Assembly: GCF_000023885.1 (NCBI RefSeq)
Contig: NC_013165.1
Coordinates: 1,488,001-1,552,000 of the forward strand
Length of the DNA: 64,000 nucleotides
Reading direction: 5' to 3'
Origin: Slackia heliotrinireducens DSM 20476
Lineage (GTDB): Bacteria > Actinomycetota > Coriobacteriia > Coriobacteriales > Eggerthellaceae
A program made the position numbers and the translations under genes. The notes under the pieces were generated by a model that was not told the origin of the DNA, did no database searches, and was given only the letters and a program-made list of their open reading frames with translations. Shown in pieces: positions 40,628-49,330 of this stretch (within the stretch, counting starts at the first letter, position 1; the number at the start of each line of letters is the position of its first letter).

Positions 40628-43479
40628 ATGCTGTTAACCGTAACGCTTATGCTCCTGCCGTGCATTGCCGCCCTGGTGATGCTGGCAGCACGGACGGATT
40701 CAGCCCGCGATGTGCTTTTACCATCGCATTCGCGGCGGCAATCGCCATTCTGTCCATCGTGTTTGCGGCCATGTTCATGGGCTCACAGCCCACTGTGTTC
40801 ATGCTGCCGCCCGAGTACACGCCGTGGCTCAGCCGGATCAATCTGATCTTAGACCTGACGGTATCGGCGTTCATCGTGTGCTACGCGTTGAAGTACCGCC
40901 GCACGATCACGTTCGCGCTGATCGCCATCCAGATCGTGCTTACGACCTGGCTGGAGTTCACCATGCGTGGCGGCGAGCATTTCACAAGCCAGATGTACAT
41001 CGATTCCTTCACGGTCATCATGGTGCTGATCATCGGCATCGTGGGTTCGGGCATCATCGTATACGCCCTGGGCTACATGAAGGATTGGCAGGCCCATCAT
41101 GAGGACCAGAAGGATCGCCGTCCGTGGTTCTTCGCCATCATGTTCGCCTTCCTGTCCGCCATGTACAACATCGTGATCAGCGACGACTTCGGCTGGATCT
41201 ACACCGCCTGGGAAATCACCACGCTGTGCTCGTTCCTGTTGATCGGCTTCGCCAAGACTGAAGAGGCCCTCAACAACGCGTTCCTGCAGATCAAGCTGAA
41301 CATGATCGGCGGCATCGCCTTCCAGGTGGGCATCGCGTTCCTCAGCTTGAACGGCCTGCCTATGCTTTTCAGCGAGTTCATCGCCTACGGCTCCGCCGGC
41401 AACGCCATCGTCGCTTTCCCGGTCGCCTGCCTGGCGCTGGCCGGTATGACGAAGGCCGCGCAGATGCCCTTCCATTCGTGGCTGCTCGGAGCCATGGTGG
41501 CACCTACGCCTACCAGTGCGCTTCTGCACTCCTCCACGATGGTCAAGGCCGGCACGTTCCTGCTGCTGCGTCTGGCTCCGCTGTTCGTCGTGTGCCCCAC
41601 TGCATCTTATATGACCATCTTCGTCGGCGGCTTCACATTCCTGATGGCATCGCTTATGGCCATCTCACAGACCAACGCCAAACGCGTCCTGGCTTACTCG
41701 ACCATCGCCAACCTCGGCCTGATCACGGCTTGCGCCGGCGTCGGTACGCCTGAGGCCGTGTGGGCGGGCGTCTTCCTGGTCATCTTCCACGCTGTGGCCA
41801 AGTCGCTGCTGTTCCTCTGCGTCGGCACCGCCGAGCACCACATCGGCTCTCGCGACATCGAGGACATGGACGAGCTGTTCAACCGCATGCCGCGGCTGGC
41901 CCGCCTCATGATGCTCGGCATCATGGGCATGTTCGTGGCCCCCTTCGGCATGCTCATTTCCAAGTGGGCGACGCTGCAGTCCTTCGCATCTACCGGGCAG
42001 GTCGTGCTCATTGCGCTTCTGGCATTCGGTTCTGCTGCAACTTTCCTCTTCTGGGCCAAGTGGCTGGGTAAGCTCTCCGGCATCGCAGCGCATGCTGAGA
42101 ACATCGAGCTCGACGTTCATAAGAGCGAATGGGCTGCTCAAGGCCTCATGGCCGCCTTGGTCGCCCTCTGCTGCGTCTGCATGCCGCTGCTTTCCACCTA
42201 CCTTGTCGAGCCGTTCCTGGTCAACACCTACGGCACCTTCGGAAACACCATCGGCATGGACAACATGCTGCTGATGGGCCTGATCGTCGCCCTTTTGGTG
42301 GTCGTCCTTTTCGGCACGCTGGGCAAGAAGCCCGTCAAGCAGACGAGCATCTACCTGGCAGGCATCTCCGTCGACAACGAGGCTCGCACGTTCAAGGGTT
42401 CGCTTGGCAATGTCCGCACGGCAACGGGCCGCAATTGGTACCTTGCCGACATCTTCGGCGAGGCCAAGCTCGACTATCCTTCCGTCGTGCTTCCCATCGT
42501 CGCCATCGCCATCGGCATCTGCGCCTCGTTCCACTTCGCGATGACCAGCCCGACCACCGTGGTGTCGCTGGTCCTGTATGCAACCGTCGGAACGACTGGC
42601 AATACGCTGCTGCGCATTCTCATCGGCACCTTGGCGTTCGCAATCCTGGCTCCTGTTATCGGCTGCCTGCTTGCCGGCATCGACCGTAAGCTCACAGCGA
42701 AGATGCAGGGTCGTGTCGGTCCTCCGCTGCTGCAGCCTTATTATGACGTGCAGAAGCTGATTGCCAAGGACGACGTCCATGTGAACTCCGTCGAGGGAAC
42801 CTACGTCACCGCAGCACTCATCTTCGCTGTGCTGGCAGGCGGCATCTTCTACGGCGGCGGAAACTTCCTGCTGTGCGTGTTCCTGGTCACCCTGTCCGGC
42901 CTTATGTTCATCCTGGCAGCCTACTCCACGCGTTCGCCCTACGCCGAAGTCGGCGCCGACCGCGAGGCTCTGCAGGTCATGTCCTATGAGCCCATGCTCA
43001 TGTTCTTGGCCGTTGGTCTGTTCCTGACGCTGGGCACCTTCGACGCCTCCGGCGTGTTCCTCTACGATGCTCCGCCCATCGTGGCCCTGTGGCCCATCTT
43101 CATCGGCTTGATGTTCATTCTGACCATCAAGCTGCGCAAGTCGCCGTTCGACCTGTCCTATTCGCACCATGCGCATCAGGAGCTGGTCAAAGGCATCACC
43201 ACCGAGATGAGCGGCAAGACCCTGGCGAAGATCGAGGTCATGCACTGGTGCGAGAGCGTCCTGTTCCTGGGCTGGGTCGGCATGTTCTTCGTGTGCCATA
43301 ACCCGCTGTCGTTGGTACTGGCTGTCGTGGTCGCCTTCCTGGCGTTCTTCCTCGAGATCTTCATCGACAACAACTTCGCCCGTGTGAAGTGGCAGTCGAT
43401 GCTCAAGTGGGCCTGGATCATCTCCGGCGTGCTGGGCATTGCCAATATCGCGGCACTGGTCATCTTCAACGTCCTTTAG
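40628..43479 (+). CDS. Fused EchA-EchB-like membrane subunit of a group 4 [NiFe] hydrogenase (apparent frameshift near the 5' end)
   Basis: A protein of about 950 residues joins two membrane subunits that are normally separate. The first part is a NuoL/EchA-type proton or sodium channel: TAWEITTLCSFLLIGFAKTE and MPFHSWLLGAMVAPTPTSAL are antiporter signatures. The last third is NuoH/EchB-like, with IDRKLTAKMQGRVGPPLLQP. The best start, MLLTVTLMLLPCIAALVML at 40628, is out of frame with the rest. One missing T in TTTT at 40716-40719 would join them. Without correction the frame opens upstream into a non-membrane N-terminus that looks spurious. It heads the ech operon, with EchC 9 bases downstream. 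Confidence 0.88.
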
Positions 43480-43488
43480 GAGTCCGGC

Positions 43489-43929
43489 ATGAGCAGCATT
43501 TCTAAATCACCCTGGGTCTTGCACTACGACGCCAGCAGCTGCAACGGCTGCGACATCGAGGTGCTGGCGGCCCTGTCGCCCGTCTACGACGCCGAGCGTT
43601 TCGGCGTGATCAATACGGGCAACCCCAAGCACGCTGACATTTTCGTCATCACGGGATCTGTCAACGAACGCAACATCGACGTCGTGAAGGAGCTCTACGA
43701 GCAGATGGTCGAACCCAAGGTCGTCGTGGCCTGCGGTTCATGCGCCTGCTCCGGCGGCATCTTCCACGACTGCTATAACGTCCTGGGCGGCGTGGACAAC
43801 GCCATCCCCGTGGATGTGTACGTACCCGGCTGCGCTGTGCGCCCTGAATCCATTATCGATGGTGTCGTCGAAGCGATCGGCATCCTCGAGGAGAAGGCGG
43901 CGGCCTTGAAGAACAAGAAGGGGGAGTAG
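43489..43929 (+). CDS. echC: Hydrogenase small subunit (EchC/NuoB-like)
   Basis: A 146-residue member of the NuoB/[NiFe] small-subunit family of membrane-bound group 4 hydrogenases. It carries the proximal [4Fe-4S] cluster. Candidate ligands are Cys18 and Cys21 (SSCNGCD), the ACGSCACSGG region (Cys82-87) and Cys115 in VPGCAVRPE. AGGAG precedes the ATG. It lies between the fused EchAB gene and EchD, matching the canonical A-B-C-D-E-F order. Confidence 0.93.
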   Translation: MSSISKSPWVLHYDASSCNGCDIEVLAALSPVYDAERFGVINTGNPKHADIFVITGSVNERNIDVVKELYEQMVEPKVVVACGSCACSGGIFHDCYNVLGGVDNAIPVDVYVPGCAVRPESIIDGVVEAIGILEEKAAALKNKKGE

Positions 43930-43931
43930 CC

Positions 43932-44555
43932 GTGGCATTGCAGACCACATTCGAAACCATCGCGATCGACGAGCTGCTCGATGTGGCCGCCCAGAAGAAG
44001 GCGGACGGCTACCGTTTCGTGCAGGTGCTCTGCCATTTCGTCGATCCCGGCATCGATGTCGTGTATTCGTTCATGAGCAGGGAAGGCGTCCTTGAGAACT
44101 ACACCATCAAGGATTACGACCGAGAGACACAGACCATCCCGTCCATCACGGGCAAGTATCTGGCCGCGTTCCCCTTCGAGAACGAGGCCCACGACCTGTA
44201 CGGCGTCAAGATCACCGACATTGCCATCGATTTTGCGGGCAAATTCTACGACGTCGCCATGGACACGCCTATGACGGTCATTACGCCCGAACAGAAGGCC
44301 GCCCGTGACAAGCGCCGCGCCGCTGCCGCAGCGAAGGCGGCCAAAGAAGCTGCGCCGGCCGAAAAGCCCAAGCAGCCCGCTGCCGAGGCCAAGCCTGAGG
44401 CGAAGCCCGCACCGGCGCCAGCCAAGGCACAGCCTGCAAAAGACGTTGAATTGGAAGCGAAGATCGCCGCCATGCCGCCTGAGAAGGCAGCGAAGTTCCG
44501 TGCCGCCATGGAAGCCAAGGCTGCACGCGACGCGGCTCAGAAGGGAGGTGAGTAG
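43932..44555 (+). CDS. echD: EchD/NuoC-like hydrogenase subunit with a repeat-bearing C-terminal tail
   Basis: A 207-residue subunit. Residues 1-115 are the NuoC-like 30 kDa core: FPFENEAHDLYGVKITD is diagnostic. Residues 120-207 form an Ala/Lys/Pro-rich extension ending in a charged segment, LEAKIAAMPPEKAAKFRAAM (174-193). That motif recurs three times in the tail of EchF. The two tails may pair or bind a common partner. Canonical EchD ends near the core. GTG 43932 follows GGGGGAG, two bases after the echC stop. Confidence 0.9.
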   Translation: MALQTTFETIAIDELLDVAAQKKADGYRFVQVLCHFVDPGIDVVYSFMSREGVLENYTIKDYDRETQTIPSITGKYLAAFPFENEAHDLYGVKITDIAIDFAGKFYDVAMDTPMTVITPEQKAARDKRRAAAAAKAAKEAAPAEKPKQPAAEAKPEAKPAPAPAKAQPAKDVELEAKIAAMPPEKAAKFRAAMEAKAARDAAQKGGE

Positions 44556-44557
44556 CC

Positions 44558-45646
44558 GTGGGTAAAGCGACTGTCATCCCGTTCGGCCCCCAGCACCCCG
44601 TGCTGCCCGAGCCTCTGCATCTCGACCTGGTTGTTCAGGACGAGAAAGTTATCGAAGTCATCCCGCAGATCGGATTCATCCATCGCGGACTCGAGAAGCT
44701 CGTTGAGAAGAAAGACATCCACCAGTTCATCTACGTTGCAGAACGCATCTGCGGCATCTGCAGCTTCGGCCACAGCCTCGGTTACGCCGAAACCGTAGAG
44801 AAGCTGATGGGGGTCGAGGTGCCGCGCCGCGCCGAGTATCTGCGTGTCATCCTGCACGAGCTGTCCCGTATCCATTCGCATCTGTTGTGGCTGGGCCTTG
44901 CCGCCGATGCCTTCGGGTTCGAGGCTTTGTTTATGCACTCCTGGCGAATCCGCGAACGTGTGCTGGACATCTTCGAAGCCACCACGGGCGGCCGCGTCAT
45001 CCTGTCCGCCGTGCAGATCGGCGGTGTGATCCGCGACATCGACGATGAGGAGCTCAAGCAGATTTCCGCCACGCTGGACGGCATGAGGAGCGAATATGCC
45101 GAGCTCATGGCCACGTTCCTTAACGACACTTCGGTGCGCAGCCGTCTTGTCAACGTGGGTCGTCTGACCCAGACTCAGGCCGAAGACCTGTGCATGGTCG
45201 GCCCCTTCGCCCGCGCATCCAACGTGAAATTCGACTGCCGCATGCTGGGCAACGGTGCCTACGGCGAGCTTGAGAACTTCCAGCCCATTCTGGACGACGA
45301 AGGCGACTGCTACGCCCGCGTTCGCGTGCGCTGCAAGGAAGTTATCCAGTCCATCGATATCATCCAGGAGCTAATCGCTAAGATTCCGCACGACGGCATC
45401 GGCGAACGCAGCAAGCTGACGCCTCCCGACGGTGCTCAGGCCGCAAACGTGCTCGAGCAGCCCCGCGGCGAATGCTACTACTACGCCCGCGGCAACGGCT
45501 CCAAGAACCTGGAACGCATGCGCATGCGCACGCCCACCAGCCAGAACCTCGCCGGCCTCGTGGCCGCCTGTGAAGGTGCCGAGCTGGCCGACGTGCCGAA
45601 CATTCTTCTGACCATCGACCCCTGCATCAGCTGCACGGAAAGGTAG
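44558..45646 (+). CDS. echE: Hydrogenase large subunit (EchE/NuoD-like), catalytic
   Basis: A 362-residue [NiFe] large subunit. Both cysteine pairs that ligate the nickel-iron site are present: RICGIC (Cys65, Cys68) and DPCISC near the C-terminus (Cys356, Cys359). This therefore looks like a true hydrogenase and not a complex I NuoD. The protein ends at CTER, three residues after the last ligand, so no cleavable tail is present, as in other Ech-type subunits. GTG 44558 follows GGGAGGTGA. Maturation genes (hyp) are not in this window. Confidence 0.95.
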   Translation: MGKATVIPFGPQHPVLPEPLHLDLVVQDEKVIEVIPQIGFIHRGLEKLVEKKDIHQFIYVAERICGICSFGHSLGYAETVEKLMGVEVPRRAEYLRVILHELSRIHSHLLWLGLAADAFGFEALFMHSWRIRERVLDIFEATTGGRVILSAVQIGGVIRDIDDEELKQISATLDGMRSEYAELMATFLNDTSVRSRLVNVGRLTQTQAEDLCMVGPFARASNVKFDCRMLGNGAYGELENFQPILDDEGDCYARVRVRCKEVIQSIDIIQELIAKIPHDGIGERSKLTPPDGAQAANVLEQPRGECYYYARGNGSKNLERMRMRTPTSQNLAGLVAACEGAELADVPNILLTIDPCISCTER

Positions 45647-45652
45647 GTTCTT

Positions 45653-46555
45653 GTGGGAAGTTTCAAACTCGGCAAGATGACCATGCGGTCGTTGTTCGGA
45701 ACGCCGGAAACTGTTCTGTATCCTGTCGTTGAGCCTAAGCGCCATGCGAACACCCGCGGTCACATTGAAAACCATGCCCCGCAGGACTGCATCCTGTGCG
45801 GCATCTGCATGAAGAAATGCCCGGCGAACGCCATCGTCGTCAGCAAGCCTGAACGCACTTGGACTATCGACCCGTTCCGCTGCATCAGATGCAACGAATG
45901 CGCCATCGCATGTCCGAAGCAATGCTTGAGCATGCATATGGAAAAATCGGACGCTTCCAAGGAACATGCGGCAACTGTCGTGGAGATTCCCGAATCCGAG
46001 AAGGATCGTGAGAAGCGGCTGGCCGCCGAAGCGCGCAAGGCTGAGGCCGCCAAGGCTGCACCGGCCACTGCTCCTGCTGCATCTGCTGACGAAAGCGTTC
46101 AGCTGTCGCCCGAGATGGAGGCGAAGATTGCTGCAATGCCGCCTGAGAAGGCAGCCAAGTTCCGTGCAGCCTGCATCGCCAAAGCCAAAAAGGAACAGGC
46201 CGCCGCGGCGCCTGCTGCCGCATCGGACGAGGTCGAAGTGGTGTTCCCCGAGCATGTGGCCGCTAAGCTGGCCAACATGTCCCCTGAGAAGGTGGAGAAG
46301 TTCCGCGCAGCTTGGATCGCAAAGAAGATGGGTGGGGGAGCCGGTGCAGAGCCTGCCTCCAAGCCGGAACCTGCTGCGGACAAGCCGGCTGCAGCGCCTG
46401 TTCAGAAGGTTGCGGTGCCGGAGCTGCCAGCCGAACCGAAGGAGCTGCGCGTGCCGCGCGACCTTGAGGAGAAGCTGAAGCTCCTCGATCCGGAGAAAGC
46501 GGAGAAGTTCCGCTCGGCCTGGTTGGCGAAAGCAAAGAGGGACGCCGGTTTGTAA
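45653..46555 (+). CDS. echF: EchF/NuoI-like ferredoxin subunit with three C-terminal repeats
   Basis: A 300-residue subunit. Two [4Fe-4S] clusters are ligated by Cys46, 49, 52, 56 and Cys77, 80, 83, 87. They pass electrons from ferredoxin to the small subunit. After about residue 115 the protein becomes an Ala/Pro/Lys-rich tail of 185 residues. It contains three copies of a motif of about 27 residues (153-179, 199-225, 268-296) with the core xPEKxxKFRxAxxAK, which also ends EchD. A typical EchF ends after the clusters. GTG 45653 has AAAGGTAGG upstream. It is the last gene of the operon. Confidence 0.93.
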   Translation: MGSFKLGKMTMRSLFGTPETVLYPVVEPKRHANTRGHIENHAPQDCILCGICMKKCPANAIVVSKPERTWTIDPFRCIRCNECAIACPKQCLSMHMEKSDASKEHAATVVEIPESEKDREKRLAAEARKAEAAKAAPATAPAASADESVQLSPEMEAKIAAMPPEKAAKFRAACIAKAKKEQAAAAPAAASDEVEVVFPEHVAAKLANMSPEKVEKFRAAWIAKKMGGGAGAEPASKPEPAADKPAAAPVQKVAVPELPAEPKELRVPRDLEEKLKLLDPEKAEKFRSAWLAKAKRDAGL

Positions 46556-46590
46556 TAGGAATGTATATTCTTTCAATACGGTAATATTCT

Positions 46591-46666
46591 AAAGCCGTGG
46601 GTGTGGCAAACGGAAAACTTGCTAGAATGGTTTAACGCAAGTGATGTTTTGGCCCCCCACGGCTTT
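46591..46666 (+). promoter_or_regulatory. Nested inverted repeats between echF and pgsA
   Basis: AAAGCCGTGGG (46591-46601) is the perfect inverse of CCCACGGCTTT (46656-46666). Within the 54-base interval, ACTTGC (46617-46622) pairs with GCAAGT (46637-46642). TTTTC follows the outer stem. The element could be a structured terminator of the ech operon or a pgsA leader. A -10-like TAGAAT lies inside at 46623-46628. Confidence 0.5.
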
Positions 46667-46683
46667 TCAATAGAAAGTAATGT

Positions 46684-47400
46684 ATGTCGGCAGCAGCTAA
46701 ATCAGAAGTAACAACGAAGATATTCACGATACCGAACCTTATATCGTTCGCCCGGCTATGTCTGGTGCCCGTTTTCGCCGTGCTCTTGCTCGACGGCCAC
46801 AACGGGTTGGCTTGCCTTGTGTTCGCCATCGCCGCATCCAGCGACTTCATCGATGGCTATCTGGCCCGCTCCACCGGCAACGTTTCCAAGCTCGGGCAGT
46901 TTCTTGATCCGCTTGTTGACAGGGCGCTGCTCATCACGGGTGTCGTCTGCCTGCTTGTCGTAGGAAGGCTTCCCTTATGGGTCATCCTCGTCGTGATTGC
47001 CCGCGATATCTATCTGGTTGCTTCCGCTGCGCACCTCATGTACCACTACAACGAACGTATCGCCGTCATACTGCCAGGTAAAGTCGCAACAACATTGCTC
47101 TATATCGGCTTCGCGGGACTGTTGCTCAACATGCCTCAGGGTACGTGGCTCCACGTGACGGACTTCTCCTGGCTGCCTGGATTCAACGGCGTCGCCTGCT
47201 CTTGGGGCATTTGGTTCGTCTATGCGGGTCTGATTCTCTCGCTTATCGTGACCATCATCTATATCCGCAAAGGCTGGGCTGCCCGTTGCCGTCATTATGA
47301 CGAAAACGGTGTTCGCATCGACGAGCGCACCTACACGTTGCGCGACGCCCTCAAGGGAGCGGTCGATGAGCCTGCCAACGACGTCGGCGCAGAAGCCTAA
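46684..47400 (+). CDS. pgsA: CDP-diacylglycerol--glycerol-3-phosphate 3-phosphatidyltransferase-like enzyme
   Basis: A 238-residue CDP-alcohol phosphatidyltransferase. The catalytic signature spans SDFIDGYLAR and then GQFLDPLVDR (D-x2-D-G-x2-A-R-x8-G-x3-D-x3-D). About six hydrophobic helices follow, and the C-terminal 45 residues are hydrophilic. The closest assignment is phosphatidylglycerophosphate synthase. Other phosphatidyltransferases of the family are possible. Its ribosome-binding site is weak, and a hairpin terminator follows. Confidence 0.88.
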   Translation: MSAAAKSEVTTKIFTIPNLISFARLCLVPVFAVLLLDGHNGLACLVFAIAASSDFIDGYLARSTGNVSKLGQFLDPLVDRALLITGVVCLLVVGRLPLWVILVVIARDIYLVASAAHLMYHYNERIAVILPGKVATTLLYIGFAGLLLNMPQGTWLHVTDFSWLPGFNGVACSWGIWFVYAGLILSLIVTIIYIRKGWAARCRHYDENGVRIDERTYTLRDALKGAVDEPANDVGAEA

Positions 47401-47427
47401 GCGCATACGTCTGCCGATTGCATGACT

Positions 47428-47453
47428 GAGCCGCCGGTTTCGGCGGCTCTTTT
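47428..47453 (+). terminator. Terminator after pgsA
   Basis: GAGCCGCCG (47428-47436) and CGGCGGCTC (47441-47449) with loop GTTT are followed by TTTTCTTT. Confidence 0.92.
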
Positions 47454-47594
47454 CTTTGCGGGTCTGCAAAAAGTTCAAGGTAATGTGACGCACATCTGAT
47501 TGTATCTGCACGTTGCATGGTATGTGCGAAAATACGCGTTATGATATCGGCATACTTTGTGCAATCGCAGATTAACCGAGGAAGGAACCCTGAC

Positions 47595-48902
47595 ATGTAC
47601 TATCAGGAAGACATCGAGTGCATGCCTCGTGAGGAGCTTGAGAAGCTGCAGTTGGAACGGCTCAAGCAATCCCTCGTGCATGCCTATGAGAAGATTCCGT
47701 TCTACAAGGAGCGTTTCGACGCCGCAGGAGCCGACCCCTATGCTGTCAAGTCACTGACCGATCTTGCCAAATTCCCCTTCACGGTAAAGCAGGACATCCG
47801 TGACAACTATCCGTTCGGCATGTTCGCAGCTGATAAAAAGGACCTCAAGCGCATCCACGCATCTTCCGGCACCACCGGCATGGCTACCGTCATTGGCAGC
47901 ACCGAGCAGGACCTGAAGAACTGGGGCGACTGTTTCGCCCGTGGCATCGCCATGGTGGGCGGCAGCGAAGAGTCCACCATCCAGATTTCCTACGGTTACG
48001 GTCTGTTCTCCGGCGGACTGGGCGCCCATCTGGGCGGCGAGGCCATGGGCTGCGCCATCGTACCTGCATCCACCGGCAACACCAAGCGCCAGGTCCAGCT
48101 CATGAAGGATTTCGAAGTCGACATTCTGGCCTGCACGCCTTCCTACGCGCTGCGCATCGCTGACGAAGCGATAGCCGAAGGACTCGACCCGCGTACCGAT
48201 TTGAAGGTGTCCGGTGCAATCCTGGGTGCCGAGCCTGTGTCGCCCGGCATGCGCGAGGAAATCCAGGAGAAGCTCGGCGTGAAATACTGCGACGTGTACG
48301 GCTTGTCCGAGGTCATGGGTCCAGGTGTTGCCATGGAATGCGGCCACGGCCACGGCATGCATATCGCCGAGGACCACTTCTTGGTTGAAATCGTCGACCC
48401 CGAAACCATGGAGCCGCTGCCGGTGGGCGAATGGGGCGAGCTCGTCATCACAACGCTCACCCGCGAATGCTGCCCCATGATTCGCTACCGCACCCGCGAC
48501 CTGACGCGGCTCATTCCCGAGCCCTGCACCTGCGGACGCACCCATCATAAACTCGACCGTCTGAAGGGCCGCACCGACGACATGCTCATCATCCGCGGCG
48601 TGAACGTGTTCCCGTCCCAGATCGAGCAGGTTATCACGCAGTTCCCCGACGTGGCTACGCACTACCAGATCGTGCTCACCACCAAAGACGGCTTGGACAA
48701 CTGCGAGGTCCAGATCGAGACTGTGGACGATTTCCCGTTCGATGAGATCCGCAAACTCGAGAAGCTCCGCAACGACCTGATGGCCGAGTTCAAGAGCAAC
48801 CTGCAGATTAAGGTGAACGTACGCATCGTGGAGCCGAACACCATCGCACGCAGCGAAGGCAAGGCCAAACGAATCATCGACAAACGAGAGGGGTTGGCAT
48901 AA
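47595..48902 (+). CDS. paaK: Phenylacetate-CoA ligase (aryl acetate-CoA ligase)
   Basis: A 435-residue adenylate-forming PaaK. The P-loop-like HASSGTTGMATVIGST, YGLSEVMGPGVAMEC and the hinge region LKGRTDDMLIIRGVNVFPSQIE are all present. It activates phenylacetate or indoleacetate with ATP and CoA, or runs toward the acid when coupled to IorAB. The next gene, an ACT protein, overlaps the stop codon by one base, and iorAB lies 2.3 kb downstream on the same strand. This points to aryl pyruvate metabolism. ATG 47595 is preceded by GAGGAAGGAA. Confidence 0.95.
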   Translation: MYYQEDIECMPREELEKLQLERLKQSLVHAYEKIPFYKERFDAAGADPYAVKSLTDLAKFPFTVKQDIRDNYPFGMFAADKKDLKRIHASSGTTGMATVIGSTEQDLKNWGDCFARGIAMVGGSEESTIQISYGYGLFSGGLGAHLGGEAMGCAIVPASTGNTKRQVQLMKDFEVDILACTPSYALRIADEAIAEGLDPRTDLKVSGAILGAEPVSPGMREEIQEKLGVKYCDVYGLSEVMGPGVAMECGHGHGMHIAEDHFLVEIVDPETMEPLPVGEWGELVITTLTRECCPMIRYRTRDLTRLIPEPCTCGRTHHKLDRLKGRTDDMLIIRGVNVFPSQIEQVITQFPDVATHYQIVLTTKDGLDNCEVQIETVDDFPFDEIRKLEKLRNDLMAEFKSNLQIKVNVRIVEPNTIARSEGKAKRIIDKREGLA

Positions 48903-49330
48903 TGATCGAGCAGCTTTCCGTTTTCCTGGTAAACGACAAGGGTCGGCTGGCCCATCTGACCCGCCGCCTTGCGAAGAACAACATCAACCTGCATGCGCTG
49001 TTCATCGCGGATACGTCCGAATTCGGAGTGGTCCGCATCTTCTGCGATACCCCCCGCAAGGCAGCCGACGTGCTGAATGCGGCTGGATACCGGGCCCGCG
49101 TGAACTCCGTCGTAGCCGTCAAGGTGCCGGACGAGCCCGGCGGATTGGCGAAACTTCTGGAATTCTTGGATGCCAACGATTTCAACATCGAATACGGGTA
49201 TTGTGTATCACATAGCCAAGGAAGCGCCATGGACGTGCTGAAAATCGACGACGATTCCGTCGAGGACAAGCTCGTCGAGGCGGGGTTCGAAGTCTACGAG
49301 GCAAAGGACGTGTACACGCTCGATGACTGA
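48902..49330 (+). CDS. Tandem ACT-domain protein
   Basis: A 142-residue protein made of two ACT domains (about 4-68 and 70-136). Each has a beta-alpha-beta start (VFLVNDKGRLAHLTRRLAKNNINL, then VKVPDEPGGLAKLLEFLDANDFNI). Such proteins follow paaK in many anaerobes and probably bind an aromatic amino acid or aryl acetate as an allosteric sensor. That role is inference. The start overlaps the paaK stop (TAATG), so translation is coupled. Its end overlaps the dacF start by eight bases. Confidence 0.92.
   Translation: MIEQLSVFLVNDKGRLAHLTRRLAKNNINLHALFIADTSEFGVVRIFCDTPRKAADVLNAAGYRARVNSVVAVKVPDEPGGLAKLLEFLDANDFNIEYGYCVSHSQGSAMDVLKIDDDSVEDKLVEAGFEVYEAKDVYTLDD

Noticed and set aside
45653-46555. 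echF tail as a frameshift artefact
   Set aside because: The tail keeps reading frame, codon bias and the repeated motif through to a normal stop, and the same motif is in echD.
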